A stretch of 64,000 bases of DNA from Seonamhaeicola sp. ML3 (GTDB lineage: Bacteria > Bacteroidota > Bacteroidia > Flavobacteriales > Flavobacteriaceae). Below the pieces are notes generated by a model. It did not search any database and was not told the origin of the DNA. It saw only the letters and a program-made list of their open reading frames with translations. Of this stretch, positions 34,088 to 43,000 are shown one piece after another. The translations under genes were made by a program, and so were the position numbers. The stretch covers positions 1,798,001 to 1,862,000 of the forward strand of contig NZ_CP096884.1 of the NCBI RefSeq assembly GCF_023273855.1. The letters run 5' to 3'. How positions within the stretch are numbered: the stretch's first letter is position 1; every line of letters starts with the position of its first letter.

Positions 34088-35263
34088 TTAAGATGAAGAG
34101 ATTTCATTATACACGGAGCTTGACTCAATTATTCGATGAATGTCATTATCGTCAATCTCTTTTTTCTTATCTGCAAATTCTAAAAACTTAGAATATACTT
34201 CGTCTAACTGAAGTTTTGTTAACTCGTAACCCACATTTTTTGCTCTATAAGCTAATGCAGCTCTACCACTTCTTGCTGTTAAAACAATGGCAGATTCCGT
34301 TACACCAACATCCTTAGGGTCTATGATCTCATAGGTCTCACGATTCTTGATAACACCATCTTGATGAATTCCAGAACTGTGAGCAAATGCGTTAGCACCA
34401 ACTATAGCCTTGTTGGGTTGCGTGTAAATCCCCATACTGTCTGATACCAACTGACTGATACCGTAAAGCATTTCAGAATTAATACCAGTATCTAGGTTTA
34501 AGTAAGGGTGTTGTCTTAATACCATAACCACTTCTTCTAGAGCGGTATTTCCAGCACGTTCGCCTATACCGTTTATGGTACATTCTATTTGGCGAGCACC
34601 ATTTATAACCCCTTCAATTGAGTTGGCTGTGGCTAACCCTAAATCGTTATGGCAATGACAAGATAAAATAGCCTTGTCTATACCTTTCACGTTTTCTTTT
34701 AAGTATTTAATTTTTGCACCATATTCGCTTGGTAAGCAATAACCGGTAGTGTCTGGAATGTTTAGTACAGTTGCTCCGGCTTTAATAACAGCTTCACAAA
34801 CTCTAGCTAAATATTCATTGTCGGTTCTACCAGCATCTTCGGCATAAAATTCAACATCTTCAACAAAAGATTTCGCGTAGCTTACGGCTCTAACGGCACG
34901 TTCTATAATATCTTCTTGTGTGGATTTAAATTTGAATTTTATATGGGAATCAGATGTTCCAATACCTGTATGTATTCTTGGGGTTTTGGCGTATTTTAAT
35001 GCCTCGGCAGCAACTTTTATGTCATTTTCAACCGAGCGTGTTAAACCACAAACGGTTGCGTTTTTTACTATTTTGGCAATTTCTTCAACAGATTTAAAGT
35101 CTCCCGGGCTGGAGACGGGAAAGCCTGCTTCAATAATATCTACACCCAATAGGTCCAGCTGTTCAGCTATAACTAATTTCTGTTCGGTATTTAGTTTACA
35201 GCCAGGAACTTGCTCTCCATCACGTAGGGTTGTATCGAAAATTTGTACCTTGTTATCAGACAT
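34088..35263 (-). CDS. leuA: 2-isopropylmalate synthase, short form
   Basis: Condenses acetyl-CoA with 2-oxoisovalerate, the first leucine-specific step. It has the family markers [12 protein letters not shown] near the N-terminus, [13 protein letters not shown] with the metal-binding His pair, and [13 protein letters not shown]. At 391 residues it ends shortly after the catalytic barrel and linker helices. The C-terminal LeuA allosteric domain of the usual 500-plus residue enzymes is absent, so leucine feedback through that domain is not expected. The alternative homocitrate or citramalate synthase is less likely because leuB follows directly. A TATATTTG box on the minus strand ends six bases before the ATG. 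Confidence 0.88.
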   Translation of the reverse strand: MSDNKVQIFDTTLRDGEQVPGCKLNTEQKLVIAEQLDLLGVDIIEAGFPVSSPGDFKSVEEIAKIVKNATVCGLTRSVENDIKVAAEALKYAKTPRIHTGIGTSDSHIKFKFKSTQEDIIERAVRAVSYAKSFVEDVEFYAEDAGRTDNEYLARVCEAVIKAGATVLNIPDTTGYCLPSEYGAKIKYLKENVKGIDKAILSCHCHNDLGLATANSIEGVINGARQIECTINGIGERAGNTALEEVVMVLRQHPYLNLDTGINSEMLYGISQLVSDSMGIYTQPNKAIVGANAFAHSSGIHQDGVIKNRETYEIIDPKDVGVTESAIVLTARSGRAALAYRAKNVGYELTKLQLDEVYSKFLEFADKKKEIDDNDIHRIIESSSVYNEISSS

Positions 35264-35412
35264 TTATTCAAATATATTTTCTTATTCTTATACGAATGTA
35301 TATTTTGGTTTCATAAAAGTAACTACTTTAATTACTTTTTTTACGATGTTTAACTACTGCTAAGTTAAGTTAAAAAATTGAATTTCAGTTTTTTAAAAAG
35401 GTTTTTGTAACT

Positions 35413-36963
35413 ATGACAAGAGAGCAAAAAGATAACTTGTTTGTTTTAATAAAGTCCCTGTCTAAATCTGAAAAAAGGCAATTTAAACTTTATGTAGGTA
35501 GATTGGGCGTTAATGAAGACTCTAAGTTCTTAACCCTCTTCAATATTTTAGACAAGCTTCCTAGGTACGATGAGGCCGCTATTCTTAAAAAAGGCATCGT
35601 AAAAAAACAGCAATTATCTAATGTAAAGGCTCATTTGTACAAACAAATTTTAATTAGCCTAAGGTTAAATCCTTCCCATCAAGATATTCGTATTCAAATA
35701 CGGGAGCAGCTGGATTTTGCGACCATTCTTTATCACAAAGGGCTCTATAAGCAGAGTTTGAAAATTCTCGATAAAGCCAAGAATCTAGCCATAGTAAATG
35801 AAGAAAAGAATATTGCTTACGAAATTGTAGAGTTAGAGAAAATTATTGAGTCTCAATATATTACCCGAAGTCTAAGTAATAGGGCCGATGAACTTACAAT
35901 TCAGGCCAAAGAGCTTAGTCAGCAAAACGTGGTAGCCAGTAAGCTATCTAATTTATCGTTACAGCTTTACGGTCTTTTTTTAAAAACAGGGTATGTTAAA
36001 AACGACCAAGAGCATCAAATCATTACAAAATACTACAACGACAGATTGCCGGTTTACGACATCAATAAACTTGGTTTTAGGGAAAAATTGTGGCTGTACA
36101 AGGCTAAGCTTTGGTATAGTTTTTTAACGGTAGATTTTTTAGCGTGCTATAAATATGCATCCAAGTGGGTAGATTTGTTCTACGATAACAGGGACATGAT
36201 TGTTTTAAATCCGGTCTTCTTTTTAAGGGGTAACCACTATCTACTCGAAGCGCTTTTTTACTTAAGGCAATACGATAAATTCAAAGAGACGCTTTCAAAA
36301 TTAGAGGAGATAACTAAAGAGAAAAAGTTTCCTTTGGATGATAATATTGAAGGCTTAGCGTTTTTGTATATCTACGCCAACAAATTTAATCTTCATTTTA
36401 TCGAGGGGAGTTTTGAGGCTGGTTTGCCTTTAATAGATGAGGTTTTGGAGCAGCTAAATAATTATCAAAACAGAATTGATGAGCACCATGTTATGGTGTT
36501 TTATTACAAAATAGCTAGTATGTATTTTGGGGCTGGCAATACAAAGGGTTGCATTCAGTTTTTAGATAAAATTATTAGTAACAAGTCTCTACAGATGAGG
36601 GAAGACTTACTTTGTTTCTCTAGGATTCTAAACTTGGTAGCGCATTATGAGGCTGGTCTAGATTATAATCTTGATGTACTTATAAAAAGCACCTATAAAT
36701 TCTTGATTAAAATGGAAGATTTATACGAGGTACAGAAAGAGTTTATTAAGTTTTTACGAGGTCTAGGCGACATTTACCCGCATGAAGTAAAGAAGGAATT
36801 TGTTAAACTGCACAAGAAGCTGAAGGAGTTTGAAGATGACCCTTACCAAAGCAGGGCTTTTTTATATTTAGATATCATTTCGTGGTTGGAATCTAAGATT
36901 GAAAACAGACCCATTGGGGATGTTATTAGGGATAAGTTCGAGGCCAGACTTAAACTAGCCTAA
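35413..36963 (+). CDS. Large helical-repeat protein, unknown function
   Basis: A 516-residue, almost entirely alpha-helical cytoplasmic protein, without signal or membrane segments. Paired helices with aromatic and leucine spacing (LYHKGLYKQSLKILDKAKNL, ALFYLRQYDKFKETL, KGCIQFLDKIISNKSL) suggest TPR-like repeats across most of the length. The N-terminus (LIKSLSKSEKRQFKLYVGRL) is distinctive and I believe it to be conserved in Bacteroidota, but I know no function. It is monocistronic, divergent from leuA, and borders the variable stretch holding the AbiJ-like gene. Confidence 0.65.
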   Translation: MTREQKDNLFVLIKSLSKSEKRQFKLYVGRLGVNEDSKFLTLFNILDKLPRYDEAAILKKGIVKKQQLSNVKAHLYKQILISLRLNPSHQDIRIQIREQLDFATILYHKGLYKQSLKILDKAKNLAIVNEEKNIAYEIVELEKIIESQYITRSLSNRADELTIQAKELSQQNVVASKLSNLSLQLYGLFLKTGYVKNDQEHQIITKYYNDRLPVYDINKLGFREKLWLYKAKLWYSFLTVDFLACYKYASKWVDLFYDNRDMIVLNPVFFLRGNHYLLEALFYLRQYDKFKETLSKLEEITKEKKFPLDDNIEGLAFLYIYANKFNLHFIEGSFEAGLPLIDEVLEQLNNYQNRIDEHHVMVFYYKIASMYFGAGNTKGCIQFLDKIISNKSLQMREDLLCFSRILNLVAHYEAGLDYNLDVLIKSTYKFLIKMEDLYEVQKEFIKFLRGLGDIYPHEVKKEFVKLHKKLKEFEDDPYQSRAFLYLDIISWLESKIENRPIGDVIRDKFEARLKLA

Positions 36964-37248
36964 ATATGGTGTTTACCTGATGTAACGTAGGCAGGTAGTT
37001 AACCTTTCTGACCAACTGGGTTTATGATATAAGATTTAGCTTTTTATGGCTAGTTTTTGGAGCGATACTCAACTCTTAAAAAGCAAATAGTTATAATTCC
37101 TTGAGCGGTATCTTGTGTAAGTTTCCTTATTTGTAATTCTAATTGCTTTTAAGGGAGGTTCGTTTAACAGTTTTGGCCATGGTTTTGTTACGGAAAGGTA
37201 CGCGAGTGTCATAATTCCGCCGTAACCATAAATTTAGCAAAAAGGCTC

Positions 37249-37269
37249 GAAATTCCGATTAGGAATTTC
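37249..37269. repeat. 8-bp stem hairpin downstream of the AbiJ-like gene
   Basis: GAAATTCC-GATTA-GGAATTTC is a perfect stem-loop, 35 bases past the AbiJ-like stop on the minus strand. There is no T-run, so a rho-independent terminator is weak; a recombination or RNA structure is equally possible. Confidence 0.45.
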
Positions 37270-37293
37270 AGCCGTAATGAACTATGGCCGTTG

Positions 37294-37302
37294 TTGTGCA
37301 CA
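37294..37302. repeat. TTGTGCACA flanking repeat, left copy
   Basis: TTGTGCACA occurs here, one base beyond the AbiJ-like stop codon, and again at 38179-38187, 23 bases upstream of its start. It is a 9-bp direct repeat that is itself near-palindromic and exactly brackets the gene. Confidence 0.5.
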
Positions 37303-37303
37303 G

Positions 37304-38155
37304 TTATTTATTTAATTTGTTCCATTTTACCATCAAGTAACTTGCAAATGAGCTACAAGACACTAACATATATAGAGCATCTTCCTGGTCTAAATTATCC
37401 TCTTCCATCATAGCGTGACGAATTCCATCACCATCACTTGTATATCCATAAAGTTTGATGAACCCTTGTTCAAGTGCACCGTGAATTGGTAGTGTTTTTT
37501 TTATTTTTTTTATTGCCTTTCCTAATTCAGCTTTGTTGTCTCCTGTTATTTGTTGACATATAGATTCAACCGCTGAAATACTTTCCTTAATCGAGTTTCT
37601 ATAATCAGGATTTTGTCTATCTGATAGCTTATTTAGTGCGTTAGTTAAATGAAGATTAACGCCCACAAAGCCATTATTAGTGGACTGGTTAATTGCATCT
37701 TCTATACCTGCAATTTGGACTTCATCCGTAATCGGTGCAAGTTCCAAATTAACAAATCTGTAACCCGATAATTCACGTTTTAAAACATAGTTACAGTCAT
37801 TGGCAAATCGTTCTATTTTAAATGGCAAATTATTTGCTCTTACAATAAAGTCTATAAAATCATATAATTCTAAATAATTCCAACTGAAAAATCTACTCCT
37901 AATTTCTTTTCTGATAAGTGTAGTAACTGACGGTATTTTATCCAATGTTTCTTTAAAATGATTAAACCAAAGCGATTGTATGAATCTTTTGTATTTAGAG
38001 TTGCTTAAGTAACCTGTATCTCTTAAAGGTTCATTTATATATTGAATTACAACATTCCATAAGCTATTTCTTAAATCATCATCTATATAGTCTAATTGTA
38101 TTTCAGTTTTAATTTCTGATTTTCCAATTCTTTCTGAGAATTTCCTTCCTTTCAT
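37304..38155 (-). CDS. AbiJ-NTD4/HEPN-like putative abortive-infection protein
   Basis: A 283-residue cytoplasmic protein. The N-terminus (FSERIGKSEIKTEIQLDYID, then DLRNSLWNVV) matches the AbiJ N-terminal domain 4 type found in abortive-infection proteins. The C-terminal part (about 170-280) is helical, with AVESICQQITG, LEQGFIKLYGYTSDGDGIRH and EEDALYMLVSCSSFASYLMV, consistent with a HEPN-like module; the IRHAM segment could hold the His of an RNase site. AbiJ-type proteins stop phage growth by harming the infected cell; here that role is inferred. It stands alone between directly repeated TTGTGCACA sequences, with no partner gene, which suggests horizontal acquisition. Confidence 0.75.
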   Translation of the reverse strand: MKGRKFSERIGKSEIKTEIQLDYIDDDLRNSLWNVVIQYINEPLRDTGYLSNSKYKRFIQSLWFNHFKETLDKIPSVTTLIRKEIRSRFFSWNYLELYDFIDFIVRANNLPFKIERFANDCNYVLKRELSGYRFVNLELAPITDEVQIAGIEDAINQSTNNGFVGVNLHLTNALNKLSDRQNPDYRNSIKESISAVESICQQITGDNKAELGKAIKKIKKTLPIHGALEQGFIKLYGYTSDGDGIRHAMMEEDNLDQEDALYMLVSCSSFASYLMVKWNKLNK

Positions 38156-38178
38156 TTAATTTTGTTAAGTGAGGTTAA

Positions 38179-38187
38179 TTGTGCACA
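38179..38187. repeat. TTGTGCACA flanking repeat, right copy
   Basis: Second copy of the 9-bp repeat that brackets the AbiJ-like gene (left copy 37294-37302). Here it extends to the full palindrome TTGTGCACAA (38179-38188). Confidence 0.5.
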
Positions 38188-38229
38188 ACTTTGGAGATAT
38201 GCGTCGTCTTAACAACCTACATCCAAAGT
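38188..38229. repeat. Inverted repeat next to the AbiJ-like gene
   Basis: ACTTTGGA (38188-38195) and TCCAAAGT (38222-38229) are perfect 8-bp inverted copies 26 bases apart, directly abutting the right TTGTGCACAA. The enclosed sequence includes CGTCGTCTTAACAACC. An attC-like foldable recombination site is one reading; a protein-binding dyad is another. Confidence 0.4.
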
Positions 38230-38337
38230 CAAACTAATTTAGTTGAAAATTTTTACAAAATCAAGTGGTTTTATTTTTTGTTTTAAGGGAATGTTCTTTC
38301 TGTAAATACCGCAAAAACGAAAATTTCTTGCCAAAAA

Positions 38338-38370
38338 TTTGGAAAATTAATTTTTCTGAACGAATATTTG
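38338..38370 (+). promoter_or_regulatory. Candidate promoter before the SAM riboswitch
   Basis: TTTG (38338-38341) and AATATTTG (38363-38370, one mismatch to TAnnTTTG) are 21 bases apart. Transcription would begin near 38377, 25 bases before the riboswitch, which is a sensible position. Confidence 0.35.
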
Positions 38371-38400
38371 CAAAGCAAAAGTTCAATAAACATATTGAAA

Positions 38401-38525
38401 TGTTATCAAGAAAGGTGGAGGGATTGGACCCGTTGAAGCCTTAGCAACCCTTTAAACTTATTAAAGAAGGTGCTAAATTCTACTTGAATGACCGATTCAT
38501 TTATCGGAAGTTTGGATAGATAACA
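38401..38525 (+). promoter_or_regulatory. SAM-I (S-box) riboswitch
   Basis: The conserved S-box core is readable: TTATCAAGAAAGGTGGAGGG, GGACCCGTTGAAGCC, TTAGCAACCC and AAGGTGCTAAATTC. The closing helix P1 is a perfect 7-bp pair, TGTTATC (38401-38407) with GATAACA (38519-38525). It binds S-adenosylmethionine and represses downstream genes when SAM is plentiful. It precedes metY and the MetX-AK-HSD gene. A candidate terminator follows within six bases. About 190 bases then separate the terminator from the metY ATG; nothing else is seen there except the repeat at 38658. Confidence 0.93.
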
Positions 38526-38530
38526 CAAGA

Positions 38531-38561
38531 TAATTACGTCCGGTAATTACTATTTCTTTTT
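38531..38561 (+). terminator. Candidate riboswitch-controlled terminator
   Basis: TAATTAC-GTCCG-GTAATTA followed by CTATTTCTTTTT lies five bases after the riboswitch P1 helix. A second GATAA (38529-38533) at the foot of this hairpin could pair with the TTATC of P1 in place of the 3' P1 strand, giving mutually exclusive folds as needed for SAM-dependent termination. Confidence 0.55.
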
Positions 38562-38657
38562 AACATTTTTCTGTAAATAATGCGTTGATAATAACGTATT
38601 TTGGCTTTTGATTTAAATCAAATTTCTGAAATGCTTGCATTGAAGAAACGTAAAACT

Positions 38658-38682
38658 GTCATTCTCGCGAAATCGAAGATTC
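38658..38682. repeat. GTCATTCTCGCGA-type repeat in the metY leader
   Basis: GTCATTCTCGCGAAATCGAA and GATTC resemble the GTCATTC family seen at 23375 and 28400. It lies in the long leader between the riboswitch and metY, so it is part of the mRNA. Confidence 0.4.
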
Positions 38683-38752
38683 ATGAATACGTTATTGTAA
38701 AACTGAATCAATGAATAAAGCGGGAATATTAACTAAAATAAGATATAGAAAA

Positions 38753-40027
38753 ATGAGCAATCAAAAATTAGCAACCAACGCTTTACATGCTGGACACGAC
38801 GTAAGTGCAACCGGAGGAACCAGAGCTGTACCAATTTATCAAACAACATCGTATGTGTTTAATGATTCTGAACATGCAGCAAACCTATTTTCATTACAAG
38901 AATTAGGGTTTATTTACACAAGATTAAATAACCCTACAAACCAAATACTACAAGAGCGTTTGGCAGCAGTAGAAGGAGGAATAGGGGCTGTTGTGTTTGC
39001 TTCTGGTACCGCTGCAATTTCTACAGGTCTGTTAACGCTTTTAAAAGCGGGAGACCATATTGTAGCTTCGAGTAGTCTGTATGGCGGAACCTATAATTTA
39101 TTAAATGTAACCCTGCCCAGATTAGGAATTACAACAACATTTGTAGATGCTTCTAATCCAGATAATTTTGCAGAAGCGGTTCAAGACAATACTAGAGCCT
39201 TTTTTGTGGAATCTTTGGGGAATCCAAAATTAGATGTTCTAGATTTAGAAGCTATCTCAGAGCATTCCAAAGCGGCCGGTGTTCCTTTTATAGTAGATAA
39301 TACGGTGGCTACGCCAGCCTTATTGAACCCGATTAAACATGGTGCCAATATTGTAATTCATTCTTTGACTAAGTATATTGGTGGACAAGGGACTTCTCTT
39401 GGAGGTGCGATAATCGATGCCGGAACTTTTGATTGGGCCAATGGAAAATTCCCGGAGTTTACAGAGCCTTCCGCAGGATACCATGGATTAAAATATCACG
39501 AAACCCTTGGGGCAGCTTCATACACTTTCAAACTTATACTCGAAGGATTGCGCGATTTTGGTGGGGCTATCAGTCCAACCAATGCATTCAATATAATTCA
39601 AGGTTTAGAGACTTTGCCAGTTAGAATTAAGCAACATAGCGAAAATGCGTTAGAGTTGGCCAAATGGTTAGAAGCTCAAGATGAAGTGGCTTGGGTAAAT
39701 TACCCAGGATTAGAGAGTAGTAAGTACAATGCGCTTGCTAAAAAATATTTACCAAGCGGACAAAGTGGTATCGTTACTTTTGGTGCAAAAGGTGGTTTTG
39801 AAGCGGCTAAAACTATCGCCGATAAGACCAAGATTTTCTCACTTCTAGCAAACATTGGAGATACAAAATCACTAATTATTCATCCTTCTAGTACAACACA
39901 CCAACAGTTAAGTGAAGCGGAGCAAGCTTCTGCAGGAGTTACTCCAGATTTAATTAGATTGTCTGTAGGTATTGAGGATTTAGAAGATTTAAAAGCCGAT
40001 TTAGAAGCTGCTTTTTCAGAAATATAA
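38753..40027 (+). CDS. metY: O-acetylhomoserine sulfhydrylase
   Basis: PLP enzyme of the Cys/Met metabolism family that makes homocysteine from O-acetylhomoserine and sulfide. The 424-residue protein has [24 protein letters not shown] and the PLP Lys207 in [16 protein letters not shown]; the long insertion [20 protein letters not shown] is typical of MetY rather than MetB/MetZ. Start ATG 38753 is chosen because the family starts with the [16 protein letters not shown] segment; an in-frame ATG at 38711 would add an unrelated 14 residues. It is under SAM riboswitch control and followed by the gene that makes its substrate. Confidence 0.93.
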   Translation: MSNQKLATNALHAGHDVSATGGTRAVPIYQTTSYVFNDSEHAANLFSLQELGFIYTRLNNPTNQILQERLAAVEGGIGAVVFASGTAAISTGLLTLLKAGDHIVASSSLYGGTYNLLNVTLPRLGITTTFVDASNPDNFAEAVQDNTRAFFVESLGNPKLDVLDLEAISEHSKAAGVPFIVDNTVATPALLNPIKHGANIVIHSLTKYIGGQGTSLGGAIIDAGTFDWANGKFPEFTEPSAGYHGLKYHETLGAASYTFKLILEGLRDFGGAISPTNAFNIIQGLETLPVRIKQHSENALELAKWLEAQDEVAWVNYPGLESSKYNALAKKYLPSGQSGIVTFGAKGGFEAAKTIADKTKIFSLLANIGDTKSLIIHPSSTTHQQLSEAEQASAGVTPDLIRLSVGIEDLEDLKADLEAAFSEI

Positions 40028-40036
40028 TTTAGAAGG

Positions 40037-40063
40037 CCTGTCAGGTTTTAAAGACCTGACAGG
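40037..40063. repeat. Palindromic repeat (CCTGTCAGGT family), copy 1
   Basis: CCTGTCAGGT-TTTAAAG-ACCTGACAGG, a 10-bp stem, between metY and the MetX fusion gene. A longer copy lies at 43588-43620 after the fusion gene, so the two copies bracket it. A transcript hairpin or partial terminator is possible. Confidence 0.7.
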
Positions 40064-40081
40064 TCTGTAAACAGTTTTGGT

Positions 40082-43000
40082 TTGAAAAATTCGTTACAAC
40101 ATATAATTATTAAAGATTATACCACCATAAGTGGTGTGATTAACCCAGAAATTAAATTGAGTTATCAGGTGTTTGGACAACCTTTAGGTACAGCACCCAT
40201 TGTTTTGGTTAATCATGCTTTAACTGGAAACAGCGATGTTGCTGGGGAAACAGGTTGGTGGAAAGATTTAATTGGTAAGGATAAAGTTATCGATACTAAG
40301 CTTTATACGGTGCTAGCCTTTAATATTCCTGGTAACGGATTTGATGGATTTGTAATCGATAATTATAAAGATTTTATAGCTCGTGATGTTGCTAAAATCT
40401 TTTTAAAAGGATTAGAGCATTTAAACTCTGGAAAGTTGTATGCGACCATTGGAGGGTCTTTAGGTGGAGGAATCGCTTGGGAAATGGCTGTAGAAAAACC
40501 AGATTTCACAGAGCATTTGGTAGTTGTTGCAACCGACTGGAAATCTACCGATTGGTTGATTGCCAATTGCCAAATACAAGAGCAGTTTCTTTTAAATTCT
40601 AAAAATCCGGTGCACGATGCAAGAATGCATGCTATGTTGTGTTACAGAACACCAGAATCTTTTAAGGAGCGTTTTCAACGCAGTAAAAACGAAGACTTAG
40701 AAATTTTTAATGTAGAGAGTTGGCTGTTACACCATGGTAAGAAGTTACAGGAGCGTTTTCAGTTATCTGCTTATAAACTAATGAATCAATTGCTAAAAAC
40801 AATTGATGTTACCAAAGACAGGGCGGCCAATTTTAATGTATTAGAGAATATTGAAGCTAAAATACATATCGTTGGGGTAGATTCCGATTTGTTTTTTACA
40901 GCTGAAGAGAATAGGGAAACGCATAAACAATTGGCTTTAACGCATCCCAACGTAACCTACAGTGAAATCAATTCGGTGCATGGTCATGATGCATTTTTAA
41001 TGGAGTATAGCCAGCTGGAAGAAATTGTTGAAGGTATTTTTGTGCCCAATTCAAAACGAAGAAGAATGAAAATCTTAAAGTTTGGTGGCAAATCTTTAGC
41101 CAATGGCAAAGGATTGGAAACGGTACTCTCCATTATAGAAAATAAGGTTGAAGAAGGCGAACGCATAAGTGTTGTGGTGTCTGCAAGAGGGACTTCTACA
41201 GACGATTTAGAGGCTATTTTAAATAAAGCCATAGCTGGTGAGGAGTATGTGTCTGATTTAGAAAATTTAAAGGCTTATCAGTCGCAACCTTCCCAAAATA
41301 TAGATTTTTCAGAGGAGTTTTCAGCTTTAGATAAACTCTTTGAAGGTGTTAGTTTGTTAAGAGATTATAGCAAGAAAACTAAAGATAATATCCTTGCACA
41401 GGGGGAGTTGTTGTCTGTTAAATTAATCACAAGTCTACTCGTTGAAAGAGGAATTAAAGCAAATGCTACAGACGCAAGGCGCTTGATAAAAACCAATGAA
41501 TCTTTCGGTAATGCACAACCAATTTCAAAGTTGTCTAAGGAAAATGTCAAGGATTATTTCAAGAAGAATAACAATGTTGTTAATGTCGTAACGGGCTTTA
41601 TTGCTTCAAACCTAAAAAATGAAACTACGACTTTAGGTCGCAATGGCAGCAATTATACAGCAGCACTTTTGGCCAATTATTTAGATGCAGAAGAATTACA
41701 GAATTACACCCACGTTAGTGGTATTTATACTGCAGACCCAAGTTTGGTTCCCGATGCCGAGCAGATTAGGGAATTATCCTTTAGTGAGGCCAATGAGTTG
41801 GCTAACTTCGGAACTTCGGTATTACACGCCAAAACGATTATTCCTCTTGTTGAGAAGAATATAAACTTACGTATTTTAAATACGTTTAACCCAGATGACA
41901 AAGGGACTTTAATTACCGCAAAGCCAAGTGCCAAAGAGGTGACTTCTTTGTCTGTTTTGGATAATGTAGCTCTATTGAATTTAGAAGGTAGAGGTCTACT
42001 AGGTAAAATTGGTGTAGATGCTAGGATTTTTGGAGCTTTAAGCAGTTACGGTATTAGTGTGAGTATTGTATCGCAAGGCTCCTCAGAACGAGGCGTTGGT
42101 CTAATCATAGATGCCGATCAAGCTACCCAGGCTGTTATTGCTCTGGAACGTGAGTTTGAAAGTGATTTCTATTCTCAAGATGTCAATAAAATTGATGTCG
42201 TAGACGATGTTGCCGTAATATCGATTGTGGGAATAGAGTTGAGTTCGTTTCATAAGCCGTTCAATGCACTTATAAAAAACCAAATCACGCCTTTGCTTTT
42301 CAATAATACCGTCACAGGTAAGAATGTGAGTTTGGTTGTTAAAAAGAAAGAACTCCATAAAGCTTTGAATGTTATTCACGGTGAAGTTTTTGGTGTTTCT
42401 AAAAAGATAAATATTGCCATTTTTGGACATGGTGGCGTTGGAGGTGCTTTAATTAATCAGATTTTAAAATCCAAAGACGATATTGAAAAGCGAAAAGGCA
42501 TTAACTTAAACGTCTTTGCTATCGCGAATTCCAAGAAATTAATTTTAGATAAGAACGGCGTGAGCAGTGAATGGCAAAATACTATTGCTTCAAGTTCTCA
42601 CAAAAGTTCTATTGATGATGTGATTACTTATGCCAAAAACCATCATTTAGAAAATTTAATTGCAGTAGATAATACGGCTAGCAATGTGTTTTATAATAAT
42701 TATGTGCCTTTAATAGAAGCTGGTTTCGACTTGGTGTCTTCTAATAAAATAGCGAATACTATTTCGCATACATTTTATACTGAATTAAGGGCGCATCTCG
42801 AAGAGCATAATAAGCAATATCTTTATGAAACAACAGTTGGTGCTGGTTTGCCTTTAATAGATACTATTAAATTACTTCATGAGTCTGGAGAGAATATCAC
42901 CCGAATAAGAGGAGTGTTCTCGGGGACATTGAGTTACCTGTTTAATAATTTTTCAGTTCAAGATAAACCGTTTAGCGCCATTGTTCGAGAGACCATAGAT

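Larger units (their letters stand above)
36964..37303. other. Gene-free stretch beside the AbiJ-like gene
   Basis: There is no open reading frame of note. It contains a hairpin at 37249-37269, two occurrences of a GGCC/ATGG-containing segment (TTGGCCATGG near 37173; CTATGGCCG near 37283), two GCCGTAA segments (near 37218 and 37271) and the TTGTGCACA repeat at its right end. The mosaic look suggests remnants of gene exchange next to the putative defence gene. Confidence 0.4.

Noticed and set aside
33838-34191. 117-codon open frame on the plus strand across leuB/leuA
   Set aside because: It covers two strongly conserved leucine genes on the other strand and has no protein-like features.
36964-38400. 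Possible integrated mobile element with transposase or integrase around the AbiJ-like gene
   Set aside because: No recombinase gene, terminal inverted repeats of IS size or target duplication beyond the 9-bp repeat are visible; kept only as a cassette-like hypothesis.
38711-38752. Upstream ATG start for metY
   Set aside because: Adds 14 residues unlike the family; ATG 38753 starts exactly at the conserved N-terminus.
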